Below, piece after piece: positions 38,340-46,373 of a stretch of 64,000 nt of DNA; positions within the stretch are counted from its first letter, which is position 1; every line of letters begins with the position of its first letter. The notes under the pieces are model-generated. The model ran no database searches, had not been told where the DNA came from, and was given only the letters and a program-made list of their open reading frames with translations. The DNA is from Clostridium tunisiense TJ (GTDB taxonomy: Bacteria; Bacillota; Clostridia; Clostridiales; Clostridiaceae), in NCBI RefSeq assembly GCF_000300195.1, contig NZ_AMQH01000012.1:248001-312000 (forward strand), given 5' to 3'. A program made the translations under genes and the position numbers.

Positions 38340-38612
38340 ATGGACAGCTTTTATACAATTCTGACTATAAGTTATCTTTTAGGTATGGGGTTTGTTATTA
38401 TCGGAAAAATAAGATTAAAAAAAATTGATAAAGAGTTCAGCAAGTCAAATTGTGATATATCGGAGATGGAAAGAATAAAACGTCTCCCATATATGATATC
38501 GGAGGTGGAAAGAAAAAGGCGTCTGCCTTATGTAATATGTATAATTATAGGATATTCTATCCCAGTAATTGTTTCAATCATTTTAATATTAGGTTTGTTT
38601 GATATTATCTAA
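38340..38612 (+). CDS. Small membrane protein with internal tandem duplication
   Basis: 90 residues: hydrophobic N-terminal helix (FYTILTISYLLGMGFVIIGK), a charged middle, and a C-terminal helix (ICIIIGYSIPVIVSIILILG). The middle holds a repeat, ISEMERIKRLPYM followed by ISEVERKRRLPYV, mirrored in the DNA as a 45-base direct repeat (about 38458-38545). ATG 38340 follows GAGGGGGG. Function unknown; it may be co-transcribed with the lipoprotein gene. Confidence 0.7.
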   Translation: MDSFYTILTISYLLGMGFVIIGKIRLKKIDKEFSKSNCDISEMERIKRLPYMISEVERKRRLPYVICIIIGYSIPVIVSIILILGLFDII

Positions 38613-38624
38613 CATAGCCGAATA

Positions 38625-38920
38625 TAAAGCTTAATATACTTGCGAAAAGATAAAGCTACTAAGAAAAGTACTCAAGGAGTTATAAAGCTCTGGAGTAACT
38701 TTCTCAGTGGCTTATTTTTATATGTCTTAAAGTTTAAACCCCACTAATAGGTAGGCATTCCTAGCTAAAGTTTACACGGTGTTAAGAGTTCGTTGGAAGT
38801 TAGCTTTGATTTAATTTTAAGTGAGTAATGAAAAGGTTAAGGTATATTATTACAGTAATTTTATGGTAAAATTGAATTACTAGAGTTATATAAGAGTTTA
38901 ATCTAAAGTCAAACTATAGT
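38625..38920 (+). repeat. Composite intergenic repeat, copy B
   Basis: Upstream block AAAGCTTAATATACTTGCG, then hairpin 1 GCTACTAAGAAAA (from 38655) with TTTCTCAGTGGC (to 38711) and TTATTTTTATATG. Linker CCACTAATAGGTAGGC. Hairpin 2 is degenerate here (CCTAGCTAAAG with AAGTTAGCTTT). Palindrome ATTACAGTAAT at 38849-38859, extended -10 TGGTAAAAT at 38864-38872, tail TCTAAAGTCAAACTATAG. It separates the 38340 gene from the FMN-binding protein gene. Confidence 0.82.
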
Positions 38921-38976
38921 AATTAAGTGTGAATTATCATAAAAATTATGGACTAAAAGGAAAGAGGTAGATAACA

Positions 38977-39432
38977 ATGATTGAAATAGACTATGATAAT
39001 ACTAAAATTGAATTTATTCAGTATCTAAATAATCAAAATAATATAGTATTGTCAACTTGCTCAAATAATAAGGTGACTTCACGAACTATGTGCTTTGTAA
39101 GCGATGGGTTTGTTCTCTATTTATTAACAGGAAAACGTTCGAATAAATGCAAGCAGATTGAAAAAAATGAAAATGTATCACTATGTGTAGAAAACATGCA
39201 AATAGAAGGTAAAGCAAAGATAATTGGAAGTCCAATGGAAGATAAAAATATTGAAGTTAGTAAAATATTTAGGAATAAGCATAAAGGATATTTTGAACGT
39301 TTTGCTCATTTTAAAGTTGCTACTTTTATTGAAGTAAAATGTGATTATTTAAAGCAATGGAAAATTGCAAATGACAAAGATTATTTTTACTGTATTGATG
39401 TTGGTAAAGAGAGGGCTACAAAACATACATAA
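38977..39432 (+). CDS. Pyridoxamine 5'-phosphate oxidase-like FMN-binding protein
   Basis: 151 residues with the split beta-barrel of the PPOX/general stress protein 26 group: IVLSTCSNNKVTSRTMCF, LYLLTGKRSNKCKQIEKNEN and VSLCVENMQIEGKAKIIGSP. Such proteins bind FMN, sometimes F420 or haem, and act as small oxidoreductases or flavin reductases; true PdxH function is not indicated. ATG 38977 follows GGAAAGAGG. It lies behind the promoter module of repeat copy B and is followed by a 9-bp hairpin at 39494. Substrate unknown. Confidence 0.85.
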   Translation: MIEIDYDNTKIEFIQYLNNQNNIVLSTCSNNKVTSRTMCFVSDGFVLYLLTGKRSNKCKQIEKNENVSLCVENMQIEGKAKIIGSPMEDKNIEVSKIFRNKHKGYFERFAHFKVATFIEVKCDYLKQWKIANDKDYFYCIDVGKERATKHT

Positions 39433-39493
39433 GAAAGTAGAATTAATTTTACATTACATGACACTATAATACTCATAGTTCTAAAAAAGCGAC

Positions 39494-39527
39494 TTAAAGG
39501 GTTAATATTAATTCACCCTTTAAATTT
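39494..39527 (+). terminator. 9-bp hairpin
   Basis: TTAAAGGGT (39494-39502) pairs with ACCCTTTAA (39515-39523), followed by ATTTACAT. A probable terminator of the PPOX-like gene. Confidence 0.6.
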
Positions 39528-39582
39528 ACATATTACTTCAACACTGTTTTAAAACATAGCCTAAACATTAAATTTATAAGCT

Positions 39583-39690
39583 AATTTTGCATTGGACAAA
39601 TTGACTAACGCAAAATTTTCAGTTTAAGCTCAGCGCCATTTTTGCACCCGTCAAATTGACCTGTGCAAATTTCTTAGTATAAGTACATCA
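39583..39690 (+). repeat. Two tandem imperfect hairpin units
   Basis: ATTTTGCATTGGACAAATTG...GCAAAATTTTCAG and ATTTTTGCACCCGTCAAATTG...GCAAATTTCTTAG are two copies of a roughly 50-base unit. Each folds on itself (TTTTGC/GCAAAA in unit 1, TTTGCAC/GTGCAAA in unit 2) with CAAATTGAC in the middle. It lies 150 bases before the gene at 39844; no known element comes to mind. Confidence 0.5.
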
Positions 39691-39843
39691 TGTAAAATCA
39701 AATTATATATATTGCTACATTTTAGGTGCTTTCTTTCTAGGAAACTCCAAATAACCTTCATTGTAAAAATAGCTTAGTAGTTAATATAAAGAAAGGTAAT
39801 GTTAAATACTATTAAGGATAATTATAGAAAGAAGTGAAGCAGG

Positions 39844-40305
39844 ATGAAGAAGGTATTTATAATTTTATGTATAGTAATTTCTATATCATGGGTTTCTACA
39901 AGTGTTAAAGCACTTACTTTAAAACCAACTAATGATGTAAAACAAGGGATTCCTTATAAATATATCCCAGCAGAAGGATCGGTTGAAGAATTATATAAAG
40001 ATATTATTGTAACACTTATACAACCATACATTACAGAGGAAATTTCTAAACAATATGGCATGCTTCTTTTATATGACTTGTCATCTATAGAATTTTTAGA
40101 AATAGAAAGATCAGAGTATCGTACTTTTAATTTTCTAATTAAACTTCAAGTTGAACCATTTTTGGGAGCACACAATACAGTTGGTCTTGATGAAATAACA
40201 ATAAAAATAGCAGGAGATAATCCTAAGATTATAAGTTTTAAACATATAAAAAGCTTTCCATTACCACCACAATTAGAGGAATACTATAAAGATTTAAAAT
40301 TATAA
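39844..40305 (+). CDS. Secreted DUF3888-type protein
   Basis: 153 residues with a signal peptide (KKVFIILCIVISISWVSTSV, cleavage near KA). The mature part fits the DUF3888 family of Bacillus and Clostridium: YKDIIVTLIQPYITEEISKQ, YGMLLLYDLSSIEFLEIER, FLIKLQVEPFLGAHNTVG and DEITIKIAG. Function of the family is unknown. ATG 39844 follows GAAGTGAAGCAGG, a weak site. It probably shares a transcription unit with the GNAT gene at 40488. A short frame between them (about 40320-40420, ICPYCEKQMTTIEKIYNG) looks like a decayed zinc-ribbon fragment. Confidence 0.82.
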   Translation: MKKVFIILCIVISISWVSTSVKALTLKPTNDVKQGIPYKYIPAEGSVEELYKDIIVTLIQPYITEEISKQYGMLLLYDLSSIEFLEIERSEYRTFNFLIKLQVEPFLGAHNTVGLDEITIKIAGDNPKIISFKHIKSFPLPPQLEEYYKDLKL

Positions 40306-40487
40306 ATAGGACTAACAATTTATAAATTCAAGTGGGTCTATACCTATATGTCCTTATTGTGAAAAACAAATGACCACCATAGAAAAAATATATAATGGGC
40401 TATCGGATGTCAATAGTTAATAAAAATTTTCTTGAATTGTGGTATAGGAGTAAATCAAGGCGAAGCAAAGTATTTGGGGGGATTTAA

Positions 40488-41075
40488 GTGAAAATAAGAG
40501 AATTTATAGATACTGATAATTCTCAATGGGTAAGGTGTAGAGTGCTATCCTTTTTAGATAGTGCATATTTCGATAATGTACTGCGTGAAAAAGAACACTA
40601 CAAAAATCCTTCTGTTGAGTTAGTGGCAGAGATTGATGATAAAATTATAGGTTTAATAGATGTAGAATATGAGATTGAAAAAGGAACAGTTTGTTATAGT
40701 TCAAATGAATTAGGTGGAGTTATATGGCATATAGCAGTTTTACCCGAATTTAGAAACTTAGGCGTTGCAACCTTGTTGTTAAATGAAGCAATAAATAGAC
40801 TGAAAAACAAAGGTATAAAGAAACTTGAAGCATGGACAAGAGATGATAAATGGGTAAATCATTGGTATAAAAATAGAGGATTTAGCTGGAAGGAATCTTA
40901 CCTCCATGTTTATGCTGAAGGTGATGAATGCGATATAATTACACAATCTAAAATTAATAAATTATTTATATGTAGTAGTTTTGCGCACTACATAGGTAAA
41001 GATAAAGATACTATTAAAAAAGCATTCAAAAGGGTACATGAGTGTAATTTATATGAGTTAACATTGACAAAGTAG
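40488..41075 (+). CDS. GNAT-family acetyltransferase
   Basis: 195 residues from GTG 40488 behind GGGGGGA. GNAT motifs are clear: WHIAVLPEFRNLGVATLLLN holds the acetyl-CoA loop RNLGVA, followed by GIKKLEAWTRDD and WYKNRGFSW. Many homologues act on small molecules or antibiotics; the substrate here is unknown. About 45 residues after the domain (DECDIITQSKINKLFICSSF) form a C-terminal extension. Followed by repeat copy C. Confidence 0.88.
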   Translation: MKIREFIDTDNSQWVRCRVLSFLDSAYFDNVLREKEHYKNPSVELVAEIDDKIIGLIDVEYEIEKGTVCYSSNELGGVIWHIAVLPEFRNLGVATLLLNEAINRLKNKGIKKLEAWTRDDKWVNHWYKNRGFSWKESYLHVYAEGDECDIITQSKINKLFICSSFAHYIGKDKDTIKKAFKRVHECNLYELTLTK

Positions 41076-41084
41076 TTCAGAGTC

Positions 41085-41400
41085 TTCTTAAGAAGTAACT
41101 TAATTACAGTATTTGAATGTTTTAAAACTTAGTATACTTACTAAAAGATAAAGCCACTAAGAAAACATCAAGGAGCTACAAGCTCTAGAGGCGTTTTCTC
41201 AGTGGTTTATTTTTATGTGTCCTGAAATTTTATCCCAACTAATAAGTAGGCAATTAACAGCTAAAGCTTTCATTACGGTGAAGTCTTAGATTTTAATTGC
41301 CTTGCTTTAAATTGAGTAAAGCATATAAAATAAAACTTTTGATAGCTAGCATTAAAAATTTAAAGAAACATATTATTAATATAAGTTTAAGGTCAACTTT
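41085..41400 (+). repeat. Composite intergenic repeat, copy C
   Basis: Upstream block TTCTTAAGAAGTAACTTAAT, ACAGTATTTGAATGTTTTAA and TATACTTACTAAAAGATAAA. Hairpin 1 GCCACTAAGAAAAC (41153-) with GTTTTCTCAGTGGT (to 41206). Linker CAACTAATAAGTAG. Hairpin 2 arms AGGCAATT (41248-41255) and AATTGCCT (41295-41302), inner GCTAAAGCTTTCA with TGAAGTCTTAG. The promoter module is degenerate (ATATTATTAATATAAG). Tail TTTAAGGTCAACTTT. It lies between two GNAT genes. Confidence 0.85.
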
Positions 41401-41424
41401 AAAAAGAGATGTAGGAGGTTTTTA

Positions 41425-41982
41425 ATGCTGTTATTTGATGAATACCCTAAAGAAGTAAGCATAGCTAGTGAGAAAATGCCTGATGGTAAGGTTATAAATG
41501 AAATCTTTGAACTAACTTATACAGCTATGACTACTATAATTCCGTCTGATACTTCAAAGGATGAAGATTTTAATTTGTGGTATGAAAACTTTAAGTTAAG
41601 GTTAAAAAGTGGTACAAAGTACATCTTGATGAGTAATGATAATATTTTAAAGGGCTATTTAGCATATAGCTTACACTATGAAAATAATTCCATATGTATA
41701 GAAGACTTAATTATTAATCCTAAATATCAAGAGGATGGGTTTACAGTAGCACGGTTGATATGCTATTTCTTAATGAAAGTAGAAGGTGAAAATTTAAATA
41801 ACATTTATACTTATACAAGTAAATTAAATACAAGAATGCAAGGTATTCTGGATAAGGTAGGATTTTCTATAGAGGAATACAACAGTAAAAGTATTAAGTA
41901 TAGAATAGATAAAGAATTAATTACTAATAAATACTCAAAATTAATTTTACATTTCAATAAGAAGAACAATTATAACTTTTAA
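41425..41982 (+). CDS. GNAT-like acetyltransferase, divergent
   Basis: 185 residues, ATG 41425 behind GGAGG. Strands and helices follow the GNAT pattern: YILMSNDNILKGYLAYSL, ICIEDLIINPKYQEDGFTVA and GILDKVGFSIEEY. The acetyl-CoA loop QEDGFT lacks the second small residue of the RxxGxG/A consensus, so activity is uncertain. The GNAT gene at 42087 follows in the same direction 105 bases away; the two may be co-transcribed from repeat copy C. Substrate unknown. Confidence 0.75.
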   Translation: MLLFDEYPKEVSIASEKMPDGKVINEIFELTYTAMTTIIPSDTSKDEDFNLWYENFKLRLKSGTKYILMSNDNILKGYLAYSLHYENNSICIEDLIINPKYQEDGFTVARLICYFLMKVEGENLNNIYTYTSKLNTRMQGILDKVGFSIEEYNSKSIKYRIDKELITNKYSKLILHFNKKNNYNF

Positions 41983-42086
41983 AATATATTTTAAGGAGGG
42001 GTTCTATATAAAAGCTTTTATAAAGAACAACAGTAAATTAAATTTTATTATTTGGATTAGAATAGTTAAAGAAAGAGGAATAGTCT

Positions 42087-42587
42087 ATGAGAGCTAAGAT
42101 TAAGAGTGGATTATCAATTATAAAAATTACTGAGGAAGACATAAATAAGCAGCTAATTAAGCAATTATCGCAATTGCTAACTTATTCAGAGCCAGAGAAT
42201 TTTGAAGAGTGTAAAAAGTGGTGGGAACAGTGGTTTTCTGACAAGATACCAGGGGAGAAACTCACAATAATAGCTAAGGAGGAAAATAATATTATAGGGG
42301 TTACAAGGTTTTGGAAGACACCGTTTTGTAATAATAAATGGCTCATTGAAGGACTTGAGGTAATACCTCTCAAAAGAAGAAAAGGTGTAGGAAAAGCAAT
42401 TGTTATAGAAGGCGTACGCATTTTAAGAGGTATTACTAATGAAAAGATATTTGTTAACATTTCAAATAAAAACATTGAATCTAAAAGACTTCATGAAGGA
42501 CTTGGATTTAAAAAAATTAGCAGTGGATCACTGAATAGTTATGGAGAGTATAGAAATCATATAGATGAATATGTCCTAGAAGTATAG
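42087..42587 (+). CDS. GNAT-family acetyltransferase
   Basis: 166 residues. GNAT motif A is intact in WLIEGLEVIPLKRRKGVGKA (RRKGVG), with NISNKNIESKRLHEGLGFK as motif B. The N-terminal half is rich in Trp and acidic residues (CKKWWEQWFSDKIPGEK). ATG 42087 has GAAAGAGG upstream. A 26-of-27 base sequence before it (42009-42035, AAAAGCTTTTATAAAGAACA...) recurs at 57203-57229. Third GNAT in a row; substrate unknown. Confidence 0.85.
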   Translation: MRAKIKSGLSIIKITEEDINKQLIKQLSQLLTYSEPENFEECKKWWEQWFSDKIPGEKLTIIAKEENNIIGVTRFWKTPFCNNKWLIEGLEVIPLKRRKGVGKAIVIEGVRILRGITNEKIFVNISNKNIESKRLHEGLGFKKISSGSLNSYGEYRNHIDEYVLEV

Positions 42588-42937
42588 TTATCAATTATTA
42601 AATAGTATTAAGTATATTGTGAAAAGGATGATTGTAAATGAACTGGTAATTATAGAATGCAGAATTTAAAGTTTACTGATTTAATAGGTTGCTTCTTAAT
42701 CTATTTTCTCATACTTTGAGGCTATAGCAATATAATTTACTAAAAGTATTTTGAAGATGATGATTTAATGGGGAAAAGAAAACCTCAAGTTATGATATTA
42801 GGTTCGAGTCATGTTTGGATACTTTCTAATTTTATAAGGGAAAGTCAGTTATTTGAACTTGTTGATGTATTAGAATATTTATAGAAGCAGTTTTTAGAAT
42901 ACCATATCCTAATATTTAAATTAGTAGAGGTGTATAT
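42588..42937. other. Intergenic with a short gene remnant
   Basis: No intact gene. 42768-42884 encodes 38 residues starting GKRKPQVMILGSSHVW, which resembles the start of DUF5694/TraB-like proteins (KPxVxxLGtxH); the rest of such a gene is missing. I see no hairpin or repeat element here. Confidence 0.45.
42768..42884 (+). pseudogene. Possible DUF5694-like N-terminal remnant
   Basis: 38 codons from ATG 42768 to TAG 42882-42884. The beginning GKRKPQVMILGSSHVWILSN is like the opening strand and GxxH motif of DUF5694 proteins, which are normally over 200 residues. No GGAGG site. Probably a truncated dead gene. Confidence 0.35.
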
Positions 42938-43531
42938 ATGAGCGTAATAAAAGGAGTTATTACCCATCAGAATAAATTCACATTAGAGGGGGGTTATGTA
43001 GCTTTATTAAATTCAACATTTGAAGAAGTTTGCTGTGCCACAACAAATGAACAAGGAGAATATAGTCTAGAAGCTGAAGATGGCTATTATCCTTTTATGG
43101 TAGCAGTAAAGGAATATGGAGAAAATTTCCTAGAGTTTTGGTGTCAAAATATTAATCTGAAAAATAATATTACTATCAATGCAGCTATCGATAAGTTAGA
43201 GATTTATGGTTTGCACTGCTTTACAGTTAAGGGAGCATACCCTTCAATGATGGTATATTTTAGACCAATGAGCCTTGATAAGTTTAAATTGGGTGAAAAA
43301 GACATAGGTCCTAATATAATAAATAGCTCTATTAAGGTTTCAATCAATGGATATGAAAGTGAAGTATATAAAGTAAACAAAGTTGAAGAATATAGTAAGG
43401 ATTGCAGTATGACAGCATATCTTCTTCAGGTTTCTGTTTCAGATGAATTGTTACCTGAAAATGAAAATATGTTAGATGTTCAAGTGTCAGATTTAGATGG
43501 TTTATTTGGGCAGGCATCTATATTTTTTTAA
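42938..43531 (+). CDS. Carboxypeptidase-regulatory-like (CnaB-type) beta-domain protein
   Basis: 197 residues without signal peptide. The first 80 residues look like a transthyretin/CnaB-type beta-sandwich (GVITHQNKFTLEGGYVALLN, CCATTNEQGEYSLEAEDGYY). The second half is another beta domain (FTVKGAYPSMMVYFRPMSLD, VSINGYESEVYKVNK). ATG 42938 after a weak GTAGAGGTG. It lies 41 bases upstream of the nitrilase-like gene, so a joint operon is likely. No enzymatic motif; a binding or scaffold protein is possible. Function unknown. Confidence 0.75.
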   Translation: MSVIKGVITHQNKFTLEGGYVALLNSTFEEVCCATTNEQGEYSLEAEDGYYPFMVAVKEYGENFLEFWCQNINLKNNITINAAIDKLEIYGLHCFTVKGAYPSMMVYFRPMSLDKFKLGEKDIGPNIINSSIKVSINGYESEVYKVNKVEEYSKDCSMTAYLLQVSVSDELLPENENMLDVQVSDLDGLFGQASIFF

Positions 43532-43572
43532 AACATAAGGAGCTTAGTAAACTTTTTTTAGGGAGGAGTAAA

Positions 43573-44304
43573 ATGAAGGCAGCTCTAGTGGTAAATAGAA
43601 TGAAAAGCTCAATGAGGGAAAACCTTAATGACATTTTAAATTATATTAAAAAGGCTTCACAAGAAAATAGTGACTTGGTGATATTCCCAGAAGCTGCTAT
43701 TACTGGGCTATGCTTAACGGATAATCCTATAGATGATATAAAACTAGGATTATCTATGGATAGCTTAGAAATTGCCAAGTTATGTAATGCTGCTAAAAAT
43801 TACAATATAAACGTGGCAATTGGAATCCTGGAGAAAGAAAATGTGAAATTATATGATACAGCTATATATATTGATAGAGATGGTGAAATTATATCAAAAT
43901 ATAGAAGAATAACCTCAGGGTGGAGAGACTCTAGTCAAGATAGCATTTATAAAGAAGGATGTGAAATCAAGGTAATAAACACAGAGTTTGGCAAAGTTTG
44001 TTTTTTAATATGTGGAGATTTATTTGAGGAAGAACTTGTGAGTAAAGTAAGAGAAGAAAGTGTTGAGTATTTATTTTTCCCTTTTGCAAGATGTCTTTAT
44101 CCAGAGACGAATATCAAAGAAATATGGGAAAGAGAAGTATTTAAAGAATACCTAGAGCAGATGAAAAAAACTAATGCGATTACTTTGGCTGCAAATTATC
44201 TTGATGAATATTATTTTGGAGGAGCATTTTCAGTAGATAAAGAGGGTAGACTCATATCTTATTTTGAAATTGGACAAGAAGGTATGCTTATTATTGATGT
44301 TTAA
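43573..44304 (+). CDS. Carbon-nitrogen hydrolase (nitrilase superfamily), Lys of triad replaced
   Basis: 243 residues, full length for a single nitrilase-superfamily domain. The catalytic Glu is in VIFPEAAITGL and the catalytic Cys in FLICGDLFEEE. The lysine normally found in GKYRKxH is Arg here (SKYRRITSG), and the following His is also missing. These enzymes hydrolyse amides or nitriles via Glu-Lys-Cys, so the protein is either an unusual or an inactive member. ATG 43573 follows GGGAGGAG. It is probably co-transcribed with the beta-domain protein upstream and is followed by repeat copy D. Confidence 0.88.
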   Translation: MKAALVVNRMKSSMRENLNDILNYIKKASQENSDLVIFPEAAITGLCLTDNPIDDIKLGLSMDSLEIAKLCNAAKNYNINVAIGILEKENVKLYDTAIYIDRDGEIISKYRRITSGWRDSSQDSIYKEGCEIKVINTEFGKVCFLICGDLFEEELVSKVREESVEYLFFPFARCLYPETNIKEIWEREVFKEYLEQMKKTNAITLAANYLDEYYFGGAFSVDKEGRLISYFEIGQEGMLIIDV

Positions 44305-44339
44305 ACTTAATTTTAAATCTATGAGTGGAAAACATTCAA

Positions 44340-44609
44340 GCTACTAAGAAAAGTATTAAAGGAGCCATAAGCTCTGGAGTATTCTTCTCAGTGGCTTTTA
44401 TTTCATCTATCTTAGAACTTAAAACCAACTAATCTGTAGATAATTCTCAGTTAAAGCTTACCACTGATTTCAAGCCTTAACTGGAAATTATCTTTTTAAA
44501 ACTTAACTAGAAAAGTTAGGATTTAAAGTAAAATATTACAGTAATTATATGGTAGAATAGTATTAATTGTGAAATATGGAAGATTTTATTTAGTCTAAAC
44601 TAATAAATT
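44340..44609 (+). repeat. Composite intergenic repeat, copy D
   Basis: Hairpin 1 GCTACTAAGAAAAG (44340-44353) with CTTCTCAGTGGC (44384-44395). Linker CCAACTAATCTGTAG. Hairpin 2 arms AGATAATT (44438-44445) and AATTATCT (44476-44483), inner CAGTTAA with TTAACTG. Palindrome ATTACAGTAAT (44535-44545), extended -10 TGGTAGAAT (44550-44558), tail TTTAGTCTAAACTAATAAAT. It starts 36 bases after the nitrilase gene and precedes the methyltransferase gene by 50 bases. Confidence 0.85.
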
Positions 44610-44658
44610 ATTGTGTATTCAGATTATTTATAGAATGTTTGATATAGGAGGTATCTCT

Positions 44659-45480
44659 ATGGAAAAGATAGATGAAGTGTTTGAATTTTATAATACTGGT
44701 GCTGAAAAAGGGAGATTAGAAAGAGGACTTGGAAAAGTTGAATTATATAGAACAAAAGAGATATTAAAGAAATATATTACTAACACTAATAATAAAATTT
44801 TTGATATTGGCGGAGGCATTGGGATTTATTCTTCTTGGCTTTCAGAGATGAATAACGAAGTACATCTTTTAGAATTAGCACCATCGGCGGTTGAACATGC
44901 AATTAAAAATCAAAACGAAAATAATACTTTCATTGCAGAAGTTTGTGATGCTAGAAATATTAATAGGGATGATGAAAGTGCAGATATAGTTTTGCTTATG
45001 GGACCGTTGTATCATTTACAAAATATAGATGACCGATTGCGAGTTTTGAATGAGGCAAAAAGAGTTTTAAAGAAAAATGGTCTTTTATTTTCAGTAGGAA
45101 TATCAAAATTTAGTTGTACAACATGGGCATTGTCAACCTATGGGAAGGATAATAACTTTTTAGATAATGATATATTTGGTGATATGATTGAAAATGAATT
45201 ATCATCAGGTATTCATATAAGACCAAAAGAATATCCATATTTTATTGCGCAAGCATACTTTCATACTCCATTAGGATTACAAAGAGAGATTGAATCAGTA
45301 GGGTTTGAAACAATTGAAAAACATGCAATAGAAGGGCTGATTTGGTTCACACCTTGTTTAAGTGAAAAATGGGAAGATAAAAACAGTAGAGAAAGATTGT
45401 TGAAAATTGTAAGGCGTACAGAAAATGAGGAAGAAATCATGGGAATGAGTTCACATTTTATGATTGTATCAAGAAAATAA
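44659..45480 (+). CDS. Class I SAM-dependent methyltransferase
   Basis: 273 residues. SAM-binding motif I is IFDIGGGIGIYSSWL (about residues 52-66), followed by the acidic LLELAP loop and DADIVLLMGPLYHL-like motif II (ADIVLLMGPLYHLQNI). The rest follows the Methyltransf_11/25 pattern. I start at ATG 44659 behind ATAGGAGG; a longer frame from 44611 has no site. Substrate not predictable. A single-gene unit behind the promoter module of repeat copy D and before a partial repeat copy. Confidence 0.9.
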   Translation: MEKIDEVFEFYNTGAEKGRLERGLGKVELYRTKEILKKYITNTNNKIFDIGGGIGIYSSWLSEMNNEVHLLELAPSAVEHAIKNQNENNTFIAEVCDARNINRDDESADIVLLMGPLYHLQNIDDRLRVLNEAKRVLKKNGLLFSVGISKFSCTTWALSTYGKDNNFLDNDIFGDMIENELSSGIHIRPKEYPYFIAQAYFHTPLGLQREIESVGFETIEKHAIEGLIWFTPCLSEKWEDKNSRERLLKIVRRTENEEEIMGMSSHFMIVSRK

Positions 45481-45505
45481 ACATTATCTTTGAATTAACT
45501 TCATT

Positions 45506-45615
45506 CACAATCTTCTTAACAAGCGACTGATTTACAGCATTTCAATGTTTTAAAGCTTAATATACTTACTAAAAGATACAGCCACTAAGAAAAATATTCA
45601 AGGAGCTAGGAAGCT
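45506..45615 (+). repeat. Composite intergenic repeat, truncated copy
   Basis: Upstream block (CTTCTTAACAAGCGACTGAT, ACAGCATTTCAATGTTTTAA, TATACTTACTAAAAGATA) and the left half of hairpin 1 (GCCACTAAGAAAA from 45581, CAAGGAGCT). After AGGAAGCT the sequence diverges, so the right arm, hairpin 2 and the promoter module are missing. It lies behind the methyltransferase gene. Confidence 0.75.
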
Positions 45616-45671
45616 ATATTAAGTTTCATGAGATTTATAAGTAATTTGTTAAATATGAAAGAGGTGTAATT

Positions 45672-45902
45672 TTGAAAAGTAAATATTTAATAATTAGGTT
45701 AATTTGCAGTATAGCATCAATTATATTAGCTTTATATTTTTTTATAGGAAATATTCATATGAGTAAATTAATGCCTTATATTCTTATAAATTTACTTGTA
45801 TATAACATTTCGGTACATATGGAAAGTAAACACTCTGTTCATTATAGTAAAAATGACGGAATAAAAATAATTTTATTGAGTATATTATTTTTTTCTTTGT
45901 GA
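45672..45902 (+). CDS. Small membrane protein
   Basis: 76 residues from TTG 45672, 6 bases after GAGGTG. Two hydrophobic helices near the N-terminus (LIRLICSIASIILALYFFIG, LMPYILINLLVYNI), a polar region, and a C-terminal hydrophobic end (IILLSILFFSL). No family recognised. It is preceded by the truncated repeat copy rather than a complete promoter module. Confidence 0.6.
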   Translation: MKSKYLIIRLICSIASIILALYFFIGNIHMSKLMPYILINLLVYNISVHMESKHSVHYSKNDGIKIILLSILFFSL

Positions 45903-45970
45903 CAATGGTATTGGCAATACTTCATGAGATATAATTAAAGATTTTAACATGGTTTTATTATGTCACAACA

Positions 45971-46183
45971 TTCTTAAACTATGTCTTACCAATAGAATTA
46001 TGATTAATTTAAAACTGTAAGTGAATGAAGGCTGTGTAGCATCAACATAGTTTTTGTACCAATGAATAAAGCTTATATAAGCTATCTAAAATACTTTGAA
46101 GAGCTTACTCTATTAATAAATAAACCTTAGTAATATATAATTTATTTGAAGTTGCTCACTATCTTGTTTTCAGGATAAATACA
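45971..46183 (+). repeat. Duplicated intergenic segment, copy 2 (unoccupied by IS)
   Basis: Gapless partner of 26591-26802 (offset 19380). Here it continues without the IS256-type insertion (…ATAAATACATGTTTTAG). There is no gene inside. The remaining 46184-46373 holds nothing recognised. Confidence 0.85.
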
Positions 46184-46373
46184 TGTTTTAGTGGCCATTT
46201 TTAAAAGGTATAATTAACAGTAACTGGGACTTTTACTGTAGCCCCTACTAATAATATAGAAGAGCTGAAAAGCTTTTTTTATGATAGGGGAATTAAATAG
46301 AAGATTCTTCGAAATAAAATTTATGTATCGATTGGGAATATTATGGTAATGTGAATTTAAAGGGGGGAAATTT

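Noticed and set aside
40320..40425. Short frame with CPYC as a zinc-ribbon gene
   Set aside because: About 30 codons, no start codon with a site, only one CxxC; more likely a remnant.
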